The translations under genes were made by a program, and so were the position numbers. This document shows positions 1-8,783 of a stretch of DNA of 64,000 nucleotides, in pieces (the stretch's first letter is position 1; each line of letters begins with the position of its first letter). The stretch covers positions 160,803 through 224,802 of the forward strand of contig BJHS01000002.1 of the NCBI GenBank assembly GCA_014193315.1, in the 5' to 3' direction. Under the pieces are notes generated by a model. It did not search any database. It was given only the letters and a program-made list of their open reading frames with translations, and was not told where the DNA came from. This DNA is from Verrucomicrobiota bacterium (GTDB lineage Bacteria > Verrucomicrobiota > Verrucomicrobiia > Opitutales > UBA953).

Positions 1-70
1 CGACGACCAGCAGCAGCACCCCGAGGAGCACCACGACCGTCAGTCCGGCGATGAGCAGGGCGCGGCGCAT
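1..70 (-). CDS. Start of a membrane or exported protein (partial)
   Basis: Only the first 23 codons lie in the window; the gene runs off the left edge. The protein begins MRRALLIAG and continues as an uninterrupted Val/Leu-rich stretch, so it starts with a membrane anchor or signal sequence. The ATG lies 2 nt after the stop codon of the upstream acyltransferase, so it is very likely the next gene of the polysaccharide operon. Its function cannot be told from this fragment. Confidence 0.6.
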   Translation of the reverse strand, partial: MRRALLIAGLTVVVLLGVLLLVV

Positions 71-72
71 CC

Positions 73-699
73 TCAGAGAACCTTGGCGGGGTTGCCGACC
101 ATCGTGACGCCAGGCGCGACGTTGGCGATGACCACGGCGCCGGCGCCCAGGATCGCGCGACTGCCGACCTGCTTGCCGGGAATGATGGTGACGCGGCTGC
201 CGAGGAAGACCCGCTCCGCCACCTGCACCCGGCCGGTGACATCGCAATGCGCGCTGAGCGTGCTCCAAGCGCCGACCCGGGCGTCATGACCGATGGTCGA
301 GTGGAGGTTGACCATGACAAAGTCGCCTAGTTCGACATCGGCCGAGACAATCGCGCCCGGACAGAGGATGACGCCCTGGCCGAGGCGTACCCGTTCGCCG
401 ACCAGTGCGCGCGGGTGCACGAAGGTCAGGAAGCAAGCCCCGGCAGCCACCAAGGGCGCGACCAGCTTTTCCTTGGTCGGCGGCAAGCCGAGACCGCAGA
501 GGAAGACCTCGTCCGCGGCGGGCCGGTGGCCGGTCAACGGCGCCACGGGCGCGAAAGCACCGAAGGGCGCGAGCGCCGCCGCATCGTCATCCAGGAAGCC
601 GGCGAAGGACCAGGCCCGGCCGTGATCGGGGTGCTGCAAGGCCCAGGCATGCATCTCGCGGCCAAAGCCGCCGGCGCCGACGATCAGGAGTTTCTTCAT
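73..699 (-). CDS. NeuD/PglD-type sugar acyltransferase
   Basis: 208 aa. The N-terminus (MKKLLIVGAGGFGRE) is the Rossmann-like sugar-binding part of NeuD/PglD acyltransferases. The C-terminal half is a left-handed beta-helix of hexapeptide repeats with the family catalytic-His region (STIGHDARVG) and ends in GNPAKVL. Members transfer an acetyl group from acetyl-CoA to an amino or hydroxyl group of a nucleotide sugar. The open frame extends 42 codons further upstream, but that part is Arg/Pro-rich shadow over the acyl carrier gene, so the MKK start is chosen. It follows KAS III and acyl carrier genes, so a non-acetyl acyl group is possible (inference). Confidence 0.85.
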   Translation of the reverse strand: MKKLLIVGAGGFGREMHAWALQHPDHGRAWSFAGFLDDDAAALAPFGAFAPVAPLTGHRPAADEVFLCGLGLPPTKEKLVAPLVAAGACFLTFVHPRALVGERVRLGQGVILCPGAIVSADVELGDFVMVNLHSTIGHDARVGAWSTLSAHCDVTGRVQVAERVFLGSRVTIIPGKQVGSRAILGAGAVVIANVAPGVTMVGNPAKVL

Positions 700-701
700 G
701 G

Positions 702-923
702 TCAGGAAAGGAGGGCGACGAGGTCGCGGGCGGTGCGGCAAGCCCGGACCTGTGCGCCGGTGAGCGGGCGGTGGTACGCCTGCTCGGCGTGGGTCAGCAC
801 GAGCAGGATTGCCAGCGAATCCCACTGCGGCAAGGAAGCCAGGACGGTGTCCAACCCGGCGGGGGCCAGGGCGTCGACCTCGGCTTGCAGCGCAAGCCAG
901 CGTTGTTCTTCGGTGGGGTTCAT
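702..923 (-). CDS. Acyl carrier protein (small, cluster-specific)
   Basis: 73 aa, helical and acidic. A WDSLA motif places a candidate 4'-phosphopantetheine serine at Ser36, as in acyl carrier proteins. Its ATG overlaps the stop codon of the KAS III-like gene by 4 nt (ATGA), so the two are translationally coupled, and it ends 2 nt before the acyltransferase ATG. It probably carries the acyl chain made by the KAS III protein for attachment to a sugar. The sequence is diverged from housekeeping AcpP, so the call rests on length, the DSL motif and the neighbours. Confidence 0.75.
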   Translation of the reverse strand: MNPTEEQRWLALQAEVDALAPAGLDTVLASLPQWDSLAILLVLTHAEQAYHRPLTGAQVRACRTARDLVALLS

Positions 924-1996
924 GCGAGGGAAGCCAGCGGAAGGGTCGGCGCGATGGTCATCGGCCCGAGCGTGAGCGCGGTCGCGCCCCAGGAGAGACC
1001 GACCCCGAAGCCGCAGGCGACGACCTGGAGCGATTCGGTGCTTAGCCGCGGGCCGAGGCTCTCGACGAGCGCGCAGGGGATCGAGGCCGAGCTCTGGTTG
1101 CCGAAGCGCTCGACTAAATCCATCGGTGCCTTGGCCGGGGGGAAGCCGCACTTGCGGGCCACGCTGGAAATCACGAAACGGTTGGCCTGATGCAGGACGA
1201 GGGCGGCGACCGTCGGCTCGGTCCATCCCGCCAGGGTCATGACTTCGGCGACCGCCGCCGGCACCTCGCGGAGCGTGAAGTTGAAGACCTCGGCCCCGTC
1301 CATGTGGAGGTTGCCCGGGTGCCGCGCATTCCCTTCGGCATCCGTACGCTCCTCCCACGGGCTAGAGCCGCGGGGGGCACGGGCCCCGCCCGCGGGCACC
1401 TCGATCACGCGGGCCCGGGCCCCATCGGCACCCAACACGAAATGCCAAGGAGCGCCACCCTCGACGCGCACGAGCAAGGTCGCCGTCCCTGCATCGCCGA
1501 AGAGCGGGTCGGTCGCGCGGTCGCGCGGGTTGGTCGTCCGGCTTAAAGTATCGCCGGCGCAGAGGAGCACCGCGCGGGCCCCGCCATGGGCGCAGAGCAT
1601 CGCGGCCTGGTGCAGGCCGTAGACCCAGCCGGAGCAACCCAAGGCGAGGTCGTACGCTGCAGTGGACTTCGGGAAGCCCAGCCGACCATGGAGGAGGCTG
1701 GCGTTGTTCGGCTGCGCGTGATCCGGGGTCTGGGTAACGAAAACAACGGCATCGACCGCGGCGGCTTCGACCGGGCAAGCCGCGAGCAACCGACGGGCCG
1801 CATCGGTGCACAGGTCCAGGGCCGTCTGCCCCGGGGCTGCGACCAGCCGTCGACGCAAGCCGACCGTGCGAGCCACGCGCTCCAAGGCGACGGGGTCCTG
1901 GCCGGCCGCAATCCCATCTTGGAGGAAGTCGCGTTCGACCGGGCCGGTCGTCACGGCGAGGCCGGCGAGGCGGAGAGGGGCGAGGGTTGACTGCAT
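920..1996 (-). CDS. 3-oxoacyl-ACP synthase III-like enzyme
   Basis: 358 aa, thiolase fold. The full KAS III triad is visible: Cys121 in LALGCSGWVYGL, His269 in VLHQANRF and Asn300 in ERFGNQSS. FabH-type enzymes condense an acyl-CoA with malonyl-ACP to give a 3-oxoacyl-ACP. The gene lies between asparagine synthase-like and acyl carrier genes inside a polysaccharide operon, so a role in making a special acyl substituent is more likely than housekeeping fatty-acid initiation (inference). Start ATG at 1996, 10 nt after the stop of the preceding gene. Confidence 0.88.
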   Translation of the reverse strand: MQSTLAPLRLAGLAVTTGPVERDFLQDGIAAGQDPVALERVARTVGLRRRLVAAPGQTALDLCTDAARRLLAACPVEAAAVDAVVFVTQTPDHAQPNNASLLHGRLGFPKSTAAYDLALGCSGWVYGLHQAAMLCAHGGARAVLLCAGDTLSRTTNPRDRATDPLFGDAGTATLLVRVEGGAPWHFVLGADGARARVIEVPAGGARAPRGSSPWEERTDAEGNARHPGNLHMDGAEVFNFTLREVPAAVAEVMTLAGWTEPTVAALVLHQANRFVISSVARKCGFPPAKAPMDLVERFGNQSSASIPCALVESLGPRLSTESLQVVACGFGVGLSWGATALTLGPMTIAPTLPLASLA

Positions 1997-2006
1997 GGGG
2001 AAATCT

Positions 2007-3920
2007 TCAGCGACCAGCGAATTGACGCAACCAGGACTCGACGCAGAGCACGCCCATCAACGGGTAGGCGGCATCGACCTCACCGCGGGCATCGGCGTCG
2101 AGCAAGGCGACGACCCCGGCGCCCTGGAAAAGGCCGGTGGCATCCAACCGCCCGCTGGCGGCGAGCGCCCGGAGGCGGCGCCCATAGGCACCCTGCAGGC
2201 GGCCGCGCAAGGGGAAGCCGAAGCCGGTCTTGGAGCGATTCAGGACCGCGTCGGGGATGACCCCGCGCATGGCGGCCCGGAGCAGGTACTTGCCTTGGCG
2301 TCCGTGCTGTTTCAGTCCATCCGGCAACCGCTCCGTGAAGGCGACCAAGTCCGGGTCGAGGAAGGGCACGCGGACCTCCACGCCGCAGGACATCGCCATC
2401 TTGTCGGTGTAGTTCAGGTTGTGATCCGCCAAGAAGAAGCTGCGGTCGAGGTGGAGCATCTGGTTCAACCGGCTCACGCCGGTGGGCAAGGCCGCCAAGG
2501 AGGCCAGCAGCGTGTCCACAGTGCGGAAACGCCGAAGCTCCTCGCGCAGGCCAGGCGAGAGCGCGGGCGCCAGCACCGCGTCGTCCATCCAAAGGAAGTA
2601 ACTAGCCAGCCGCTCGGCCGGGGAGTCCGCCGCATGGCGGAAGAGTTTAGCCATGCGGCGACCGAGCGGGTTCGCGCGCGACAACGGGTTGGTCAGGTCG
2701 GTGAGGGCCTGCCGCCAAGGGCGCGGGAGCCAGCCCCAATAGCGCTCCGTCGCCAAGGCCTGATGTCGGCGATAGCCGGAAAAAAGGTCGTCGCCGCCCG
2801 CCCCCGACAAAAGGACCTTCACCCCCTGCTGGCGAGCGACGGCGCAGATCGCCTGAGCCGCGAAGGCCGCGGGGTCCGGCGTCGGCTCGTCCAGGCACCA
2901 GACTAATTCGTCGAGGTCGTCGAGCCGAGCGGCCTCCATCTTGGCCACATGCAACGGCGTCCCGAGATGCTTGCTGACCAAACGGGCGTAGGGCAGGTCC
3001 AAGCCGAAACCTTCCGTCTCTTGGGCTTCGCCGCTGTTGGGCTCCAAGCTGAAACACGGGTAGCGGGCGGCGGCCCCCGGGTCGCCCCCCAGCGCCGCGA
3101 CCGCATAATGGGCGACGGTCGTGGAATCGACCCCGCCGGACAGGAAGCCGCCGAGCGGCACATCGGACACCAACTGCCGCCGAACCGCCTGTCCGACATA
3201 ATGCCGACAGGCTTCGATGGCCGTCTTGGTCGAGAACGCCTGCACTTCCTCGGCGTAGTGGGGCGGGCCAAACGAGCCGACCACCGGATCGCCCGCCTCA
3301 CCGCATTCGATGAACCCACCCGGGAGAAGTTTCCGGACCCCGGTCGCGGGTGTCAGTTCGCCCGGGGCGTAGAGCAAGGTGAGGTAGGAGACGATCGCGC
3401 GCGGGTCTGGGGCAAGATCCACGCCCGGGACGACCCTTAAGGCCTTGAGTTCCGAGGCGAAGGCAAGGCCGCGGCTGGTCTTCGTCCAGTAAAGCGGCTT
3501 CACCCCTGCCGCGTCCCGCGTGATTAGCAGGCGCCGTTCGTCGACGAACCAGGCAGCGAAGGCAAAGATCCCGTTGAGCCAAGGCAGGCATTGCCGGCCA
3601 TACCGCGCCAGCAACTCGACCAACACCTCGGTGTCGCTACCACCGCGGAGGTTGACGCCCTCGCGCTCCAGGCGGAGGCGCAAGGCGCGGTGGTTATAGA
3701 TTTCGCCGTTGAAGACGAGCACCACCCGCCCCCGCGCATCGGTCATCGGCTGGTGGCCGGCCGGGGAAAGGTCGAGGATGGCCAGGCGCACGTGCGCCAG
3801 CCCGACCCGGCCTTGCGCCCAGACGCCGTGATCATCCGGCCCGCGATGGGCCTGGACCTGGTTCATCCGCGGCAAGAGCGTGGCCTCGAAATCCCCGACG
3901 TATCCAGCGATACCGCACAT
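2007..3920 (-). CDS. asnB: Glutamine-dependent asparagine synthase-like amidotransferase
   Basis: 637 aa. Starts MCGIAGYVG with the class II glutamine amidotransferase nucleophile Cys2, followed by HRGPDD (25-30) and NGEIYN (71-76). The synthetase domain has the PP-loop SGGVDS at 261-266. Enzymes of this type form amides from glutamine and ATP. Copies inside O-antigen loci are thought to amidate uronic acids, which fits the ManNAcA genes nearby (inference). A longer open frame upstream is a shadow of the glycosyltransferase gene; Cys2 must be exposed, so ATG 3920 is the right start. That ATG lies 1 nt beyond the previous stop. Confidence 0.92.
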   Translation of the reverse strand: MCGIAGYVGDFEATLLPRMNQVQAHRGPDDHGVWAQGRVGLAHVRLAILDLSPAGHQPMTDARGRVVLVFNGEIYNHRALRLRLEREGVNLRGGSDTEVLVELLARYGRQCLPWLNGIFAFAAWFVDERRLLITRDAAGVKPLYWTKTSRGLAFASELKALRVVPGVDLAPDPRAIVSYLTLLYAPGELTPATGVRKLLPGGFIECGEAGDPVVGSFGPPHYAEEVQAFSTKTAIEACRHYVGQAVRRQLVSDVPLGGFLSGGVDSTTVAHYAVAALGGDPGAAARYPCFSLEPNSGEAQETEGFGLDLPYARLVSKHLGTPLHVAKMEAARLDDLDELVWCLDEPTPDPAAFAAQAICAVARQQGVKVLLSGAGGDDLFSGYRRHQALATERYWGWLPRPWRQALTDLTNPLSRANPLGRRMAKLFRHAADSPAERLASYFLWMDDAVLAPALSPGLREELRRFRTVDTLLASLAALPTGVSRLNQMLHLDRSFFLADHNLNYTDKMAMSCGVEVRVPFLDPDLVAFTERLPDGLKQHGRQGKYLLRAAMRGVIPDAVLNRSKTGFGFPLRGRLQGAYGRRLRALAASGRLDATGLFQGAGVVALLDADARGEVDAAYPLMGVLCVESWLRQFAGR

Positions 3921-3921
3921 C

Positions 3922-5100
3922 TCAGCGCGCGCGGAGGCCCTCCTCGTAGATGCGCAGGCAGCGACTCGCCAACGTCGGCCACGCATGCTCCCGTTCGACA
4001 TAGGCGCGCCCGGCGGCGCCGAGCGCCTGCGCGGCCGGCGGTGCGGCGAAGAGCGGCGCCAGGGCCGTGGCCAAAGCTTCGGGGCCTTGCTCGCATTCGC
4101 ACAACGCGCCGGCGGCGGCCGCGGCGTGCATGTAGCACCCGCGGGTGGCGACGACCGGTAACCCGTGGGCCATCGCCTCCAGGATCGCCAAGGCCATGCC
4201 TTCCGACACCGAGGCGTGGACGAAGGCGGTGGCGGCGGCGAAGGCGGCGGGCTTGGCCGCCTCATCCAAGAAGCCAACCCACCGCACGCGATGGGCAAAG
4301 CCTGCCTGTGCCACCAAGGCTTGCAGGGCGCGGAGGTAAGCCGGGGGTGCCGTGCCCGCGAGCACGAGATGCAGGTCCGGGGCGGAGGCCGCGAGCCGCG
4401 CGAACGCGGCGATGATGTCTTCCACCCGTTTCTTCGGGTTGATCCGGCCGATGAACAGCAAGACCCGCGCGGAAGCCGGCAGACCGTGCTGAAGACGGAA
4501 GGCCGCGGCCAACCGGGACCGGCGAGCCGGGGCGACTTCGGCGGCGGGGGGCGGGACCACCCCATTGGGAAGCACGTTGATGGGCGCGGCGAAGCCGAGC
4601 CCGCGCAGTTGCGCCGCCTCGAGCTCGGTCAAAGCGAAGATCCCGGAGGCGCGATCGAGATTCGGGCGGGAGAACGCCCGGATGTAGAGCCGCTTCTTGA
4701 GCGAGCGGAACGCCCACCCCTGGAAGAGCGTCGGGTCCAGGGCGCCGTGCGGGTGATAATAGGCCGGCCAGCCTTGAGCGCGGGCCACCGCCCCGACCTG
4801 CAGGTTCAGCGGGTGGAATGAGTTATGCCCATGCAACACGTGCCCCAGGCCAAGCGCACGGAGGTGGGTTTCAAGGCGGGCGGACTTCGCCGTGTCGAAG
4901 AACCGATCCGGCATGAAGTAGCGCACCGTCAGGCCGTCGTGGTCCTCCGTCGCCCCCGCGCGCAGCGCGTTCAAGGCCCAGACTTCCACGTTGGCGCCGA
5001 CCTGCCGCTGCGCCCGGGCGAGCTCGAACACCATCTTCTGCACCCCGCCGGCATACGTGCCGGGGGTGCAGTCATAGACGACGTGGACGACGGACTTCAT
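3922..5100 (-). CDS. Glycosyltransferase family 4
   Basis: 392 aa, GT-B fold, no membrane segment. The N-terminal domain starts with a beta strand and a glycine-rich acceptor loop (GTYAGGVQKM). The C-terminal donor domain has LLFIGRINPKKRVEDII and an E-x7-E-like region (SEGMALAILEAMAHGLPVVAT), both typical of GT4 retaining transferases. It probably adds one sugar of the repeat unit on the cytoplasmic face. The start codon overlaps the stop of the polymerase gene by 4 nt (ATGA). The sugar specificity cannot be read from the sequence. Confidence 0.9.
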   Translation of the reverse strand: MKSVVHVVYDCTPGTYAGGVQKMVFELARAQRQVGANVEVWALNALRAGATEDHDGLTVRYFMPDRFFDTAKSARLETHLRALGLGHVLHGHNSFHPLNLQVGAVARAQGWPAYYHPHGALDPTLFQGWAFRSLKKRLYIRAFSRPNLDRASGIFALTELEAAQLRGLGFAAPINVLPNGVVPPPAAEVAPARRSRLAAAFRLQHGLPASARVLLFIGRINPKKRVEDIIAAFARLAASAPDLHLVLAGTAPPAYLRALQALVAQAGFAHRVRWVGFLDEAAKPAAFAAATAFVHASVSEGMALAILEAMAHGLPVVATRGCYMHAAAAAGALCECEQGPEALATALAPLFAAPPAAQALGAAGRAYVEREHAWPTLASRCLRIYEEGLRAR

Positions 5101-6434
5101 CGGGTGGGCGGGCCCGCGGCCAAGTCCTCATGCGCCAGCGGGTGGGCGGGCGGCGCGTCGACGACGCGGGTCGCGAAGCCCGGCAAGTGGTGCAGGATCC
5201 AGGCAAAGAGCATCGGCATGTTGTGTACGACGGTGAAGACGAAGATGGAGAGAAGGCCGTCGCGGAAGAGCTGGATGTAGGCCATCGAGAAGACCGTGTA
5301 GAGGTAGCAATCGAACCGGAGCAGCGGTCCCGACGTCGCGCGCAAGCACCAAGCGGTCAGCAGGTAGCCCAAGAGGAAGGGGATCGCGACGACGCCGGTC
5401 TGACGAAAGTTCAGGTAGGACTCGCCGAGGTAGGTGATGATGCGGCCTTCGCGATCATACTGACGGCGCGCATTCGAGATTTCGATGGTGTGGTCGCCCA
5501 ACCCCGGCTTGCCGGGCCATAACGAGCGCGGGATCGGCAAGGTGATGATCGCGAGGTAGGTCGACCCGAAGTAGACCTTGCCGTACTCGTCCACCATGCT
5601 CAAAGCCCCGGCGTATTGGTCGAGGAACTGCTCGTTGGTGCTGCCTTGCTCCAGGCCGCGGGTGGAACGGAAAGAATCCCCGACCAGTTGGACGGCTTCG
5701 CCGAAATCCCCGGTCTGCACCGCTTGACCGATGAACTTTAGGCGCGGCAAGACGAGGAAGAGCAGGATAGCGCCGCCGAACAGCAGGAACCCCGGCCAGC
5801 GCTGGCGGCGGGACTGAAGGTAATAGGCCGCGAAGAAGATGAGCGGCAGCACCAACATGAATCGGTGGTAACCTTGCACCGAGACCAGCGCGAGGTAGAC
5901 GCCCGTCGGCAGCAATAGGTACCACCGGAAACCTTGGAGGTAGATGAGCAGACCCAGCGCCCCGATCGGCCACATCGCCATCACCTGGAAGTAATTCGTC
6001 TCCGTCAGCACGTTTTCCGAGAACCCGCCAGCCTTGGAGGTCAAGAAGACGTAGAAGCCGAGCGGTAAGCAAACCGCGGCGATCGCGTAGACGACGGCGC
6101 GGTTGATGAGCCGCCGCTTCACCGGCTCCTGCGCCCTGCTTTCGAAGCGCCGATGCGCGAGGTGCGCGGCGACGACGAAGGCCACGAGCGCGAGGTCGGC
6201 GAAGAACATCGCCCGCTGGAATTCTTCGGCGCGGATGACATCAAAGGCGAGGTTCTCCGCATACATCGGGGAGGCGCCGTCATACAGCTGCCACGCTCGC
6301 CAGGTGAAACTGTACCCGTGGAAGACCAGGTAGGTCGTGACCGGGTGCCAGAACGCGAGCCGCCGCAGCATGAACGCCGTGGCACCGAACAGGACGACGA
6401 GGTCGAGCAGGAGGTAAGGCAGGAGGGTGGGCAT
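5097..6434 (-). CDS. Wzy-like O-antigen repeat-unit polymerase
   Basis: 445 aa, very hydrophobic with about ten predicted membrane helices and one large loop. The loop region around STYLAIITLPIPRSLWPGKP resembles oligosaccharide repeat-unit polymerases of Wzy clusters, where the proline-rich segment ending in a W-P-x-K-P motif is characteristic. It would link undecaprenyl-linked repeat units in the periplasm. Wzy proteins diverge strongly, so the call rests on topology, this motif and the position between glycosyltransferase and modification genes. No flippase (Wzx) gene is visible in the window; it may lie beyond the left edge. Confidence 0.75.
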   Translation of the reverse strand: MPTLLPYLLLDLVVLFGATAFMLRRLAFWHPVTTYLVFHGYSFTWRAWQLYDGASPMYAENLAFDVIRAEEFQRAMFFADLALVAFVVAAHLAHRRFESRAQEPVKRRLINRAVVYAIAAVCLPLGFYVFLTSKAGGFSENVLTETNYFQVMAMWPIGALGLLIYLQGFRWYLLLPTGVYLALVSVQGYHRFMLVLPLIFFAAYYLQSRRQRWPGFLLFGGAILLFLVLPRLKFIGQAVQTGDFGEAVQLVGDSFRSTRGLEQGSTNEQFLDQYAGALSMVDEYGKVYFGSTYLAIITLPIPRSLWPGKPGLGDHTIEISNARRQYDREGRIITYLGESYLNFRQTGVVAIPFLLGYLLTAWCLRATSGPLLRFDCYLYTVFSMAYIQLFRDGLLSIFVFTVVHNMPMLFAWILHHLPGFATRVVDAPPAHPLAHEDLAAGPPTR

Positions 6435-6435
6435 G

Positions 6436-7770
6436 TCAGCGGGTCTTCTTGAGGCGCTCCCCGGCCACGGCGGCCACGAAACGGACTTTGGTGGGCACCT
6501 TATGCGGGGCGAGCTGGGAACGGCAGGCGGAGCGGAGCGCCGAGCGGACGACTTCCTCGTCCTGCCCGGCCGCGAGGACCACGTCGACCGTGACCGTCTG
6601 GCCGGTCAAGGCGCTCGGCGTGCCGGCGACCCGGCAGTCCAAGACCCCGGGTACAGCCAACACCACGGCCTCGACCTCGACGGGCATGAGCTTCTCGCCG
6701 CCGACATTGATCTGCTCGCCGAGTCGACCCAGAATCCGGATCGCCCCATCCGCACGCGTCTCGACTCGGTCGCCCGTGCGGAACCAACCATCGGCGGTGA
6801 AGCGCTCGTTCGAATCGTTGAGGTAACCGGCGATCTGGGTGCGACTACGCAGCCAAAGCTCGTCGGCGACCACCTTCCACTCCAGGCCAGGGTCGTCGAG
6901 CCGGAGAAAGGTGGAGTCGACATCGGGGCTTTCGGTCCGGTAGATGCCGGTCTCACTCGTCCCGAAGGTCTGGATGAAGCGCACGCGCGGGAAAGCCGCG
7001 CGCAGGCGGAGCAGGAGGCTCTCGGGCATCGGCTCGGTACCGTAGGTGATCACGCGGAGGGAAGCCAGTTCTACGCCGGGCGTCTCCGCGGCCAGCAGGA
7101 GGTTTAGGAAGGTCGGGGAGGCGGGAAGCACGGCCACCCGATGACGCGCGATCGCGGCGACGACGGCGGCGACGGAACGATCGGCGGGGACGACCAACAG
7201 GGCCCCGACGGCTAAGGTGCCGAAAAGGGTGTTCAATCCACCGATGTGGTCGAAACCCAACAAGGCCAGCACGGGCAACTGGTTGGGACGGCGGGATTCA
7301 TAGGTGGCGAGCATGGCGCCAAAATCCTGCACCATCGCCTTGGGTCGGCCGCTGGTGCCGCTGGAGAAGAGCACGAGTCCGGCGGCCCCGCGGGCGGCCA
7401 GCGCGCGGAGCAACGCGTGCGCGGGGGGCTCATCCATCCGCGGCAGCAAGTTCCCGCCGAGGCCATCGGTGGCGACGACCCACTGGACATTGACCTCCGC
7501 CAGTTTGGCGGGGTGCTCGGCGGCGTTACCCGATAGTGGGACGGCGAAGTGCCCCGCCTCCGCCAACGCCAGCAACCAAGCGGTCGCGGCCGGCCCATGC
7601 CCACCGATGACGGCGAAGGTCGTCGGCTGGACGAGCCCCAGCGCCGCCAGCGAGCGCCGCGCGTCGTCGATCAGCCCGGCCAGCTGCGCGAAGGAGACGA
7701 CCCCAAAAGCCCCGGCGAGGGCGGGGCGCGGACCGAAGGCCGCGCAGCGACTGGCGAGCCAGGAAATCAA
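6436..7770 (-). CDS. Acyl-AMP ligase (AMP-dependent synthetase family)
   Basis: 444 aa. The ATP-binding loop LFSSGTSGRPK lies at 134-144, followed by YGTEPMP, the adenylate-binding TFGTSETG, GWFRTGDRVE and the hinge GRLGEQINVGGEK; a C-terminal LKK supplies the usual catalytic lysine. The family activates carboxylic acids to acyl adenylates and passes them to CoA or a carrier protein. Here two acyl carrier genes are nearby, so loading of a carrier protein is plausible. The start is an uncommon TTG (7770-7768) that overlaps the stop of the reductase gene (TTGA). The protein is shorter than typical acyl-CoA synthetases (500+ aa), with a reduced N-terminal domain. Confidence 0.87.
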   Translation of the reverse strand: MISWLASRCAAFGPRPALAGAFGVVSFAQLAGLIDDARRSLAALGLVQPTTFAVIGGHGPAATAWLLALAEAGHFAVPLSGNAAEHPAKLAEVNVQWVVATDGLGGNLLPRMDEPPAHALLRALAARGAAGLVLFSSGTSGRPKAMVQDFGAMLATYESRRPNQLPVLALLGFDHIGGLNTLFGTLAVGALLVVPADRSVAAVVAAIARHRVAVLPASPTFLNLLLAAETPGVELASLRVITYGTEPMPESLLLRLRAAFPRVRFIQTFGTSETGIYRTESPDVDSTFLRLDDPGLEWKVVADELWLRSRTQIAGYLNDSNERFTADGWFRTGDRVETRADGAIRILGRLGEQINVGGEKLMPVEVEAVVLAVPGVLDCRVAGTPSALTGQTVTVDVVLAAGQDEEVVRSALRSACRSQLAPHKVPTKVRFVAAVAGERLKKTR

Positions 7771-8465
7771 GCGGGGGGGAAATCTCCGAGGTAATGGATA
7801 GACCCATTCGCCAGATGCGGGTCGAGGGCATGGCCCAAAAGGAAGTCGACGGCTTCGGCGATCGTGGTGCCGGCGGGCCGGCCAATCCGCTGGTTCAGCC
7901 GGGCCAGCGGCGCCGCGCCCACCGCCTTGGTCAAACGGGTATCGACCGGGCCGAGCCCGACGGCCGCGATGACGAGGCCTTGCGGCGCGAGCTCGCGGGC
8001 GGCGACACGGGTGAGCGCCTCGACGGCCGCCTTGCTGGCGACATAAGCTGCCTCGCCTTCCAAGGCCAGCGGCACGGCCACGGTGGTGACGTTGATGATG
8101 CGTCCGCGCCGGGCGCGCACCATCGCCTTACCCACCGTCTGGAGGCAATGGAAAGTCCCCAGGTAGTTGACGCGTATCAGGTCGGCGGCCACCTCTGGCG
8201 GCGTGAGCAAGAGCGCGTTCATCGCGGCGGCCCCGGCGTTATTGATGAGGAGGTCGATGGTGGCTCCCCCCGCCGTGATGGCGGCGACCGCGGACCGGAC
8301 GGCCACCGGATCACCCACATCAACCGCCTGCGCGACGAAGCCCGGCGGCGCCCACGCGTCGGGCTGGCGCGAAAAACCATGCACAGTCCAGCCTTGGGCG
8401 AGCAAGCGCTCGGCGAGGGCGCGACCGAGGCCGCGGGAGGTGCCGGTGATCAGGGCGAGGGGCAT
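7767..8465 (-). CDS. Short-chain dehydrogenase/reductase (FabG-like)
   Basis: 232 aa Rossmann fold. The cofactor loop TGTSRGLG is at 7-14, NNAG at 75-78 and the catalytic YxxxK at Tyr141/Lys145. The position normally held by the catalytic serine reads Thr-Thr (NVTTVA), a mild departure from the family. It resembles 3-oxoacyl-ACP reductases, and its place between an acyl carrier gene and an acyl-AMP ligase suggests it reduces a 3-oxoacyl-ACP made by the KAS III protein. A sugar-modifying SDR remains possible. Confidence 0.87.
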   Translation of the reverse strand: MPLALITGTSRGLGRALAERLLAQGWTVHGFSRQPDAWAPPGFVAQAVDVGDPVAVRSAVAAITAGGATIDLLINNAGAAAMNALLLTPPEVAADLIRVNYLGTFHCLQTVGKAMVRARRGRIINVTTVAVPLALEGEAAYVASKAAVEALTRVAARELAPQGLVIAAVGLGPVDTRLTKAVGAAPLARLNQRIGRPAGTTIAEAVDFLLGHALDPHLANGSIHYLGDFPPA

Positions 8466-8467
8466 GC

Positions 8468-8776
8468 TTAGGCGGGAGGCATCGCCCCGAGGGTGGCGAC
8501 GATGTGATCGGCCAACAGGCCGGCGCGACGGAACGGGGACGTCAACCGGCTCATCGCCTTCTCATCGGCGAGCACCACGTCGCGGCCCGTGGCACGGCGG
8601 ATATCTTCCTCGAGGTCGGCGATCAACGTCACCAGCCCGATGCTGTCGAGCTGCGCGGTCTCACCGAAGAGACGCGTCTGCTCGTCGGCCCGCTCCAATT
8701 CGGGCTTACCGAGCTCGCGGCCCAAGGCGGCGAGCCGATGGAGGACGAGTTGCAAGGCTTCGGGACGGGTGAGCAT
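8468..8776 (-). CDS. Acyl carrier protein-like protein
   Basis: 102 aa, helical. The LDSIGLVTLIADLEE segment matches the phosphopantetheine-attachment helix of acyl and peptidyl carrier proteins, with candidate Ser45. It is longer than AcpP at both ends. It sits 2 nt upstream of the SDR gene and 7 nt after the GT4 gene, and is the second carrier protein of this operon. It probably receives the acyl group activated by the adjacent AMP ligase (inference). Confidence 0.78.
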   Translation of the reverse strand: MLTRPEALQLVLHRLAALGRELGKPELERADEQTRLFGETAQLDSIGLVTLIADLEEDIRRATGRDVVLADEKAMSRLTSPFRRAGLLADHIVATLGAMPPA

Positions 8777-8783
8777 CGGGGAA

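Noticed and set aside
1806..2906. 366-codon plus-strand open frame at the AsnB/KAS III junction
   Set aside because: Antisense to two genes with intact catalytic motifs; composition is typical of a shadow frame.
3921..4565. N-terminal extension of the AsnB-like protein
   Set aside because: It overlaps the glycosyltransferase gene and would bury the amidotransferase Cys2; the MCGIAG start is the only sensible one.
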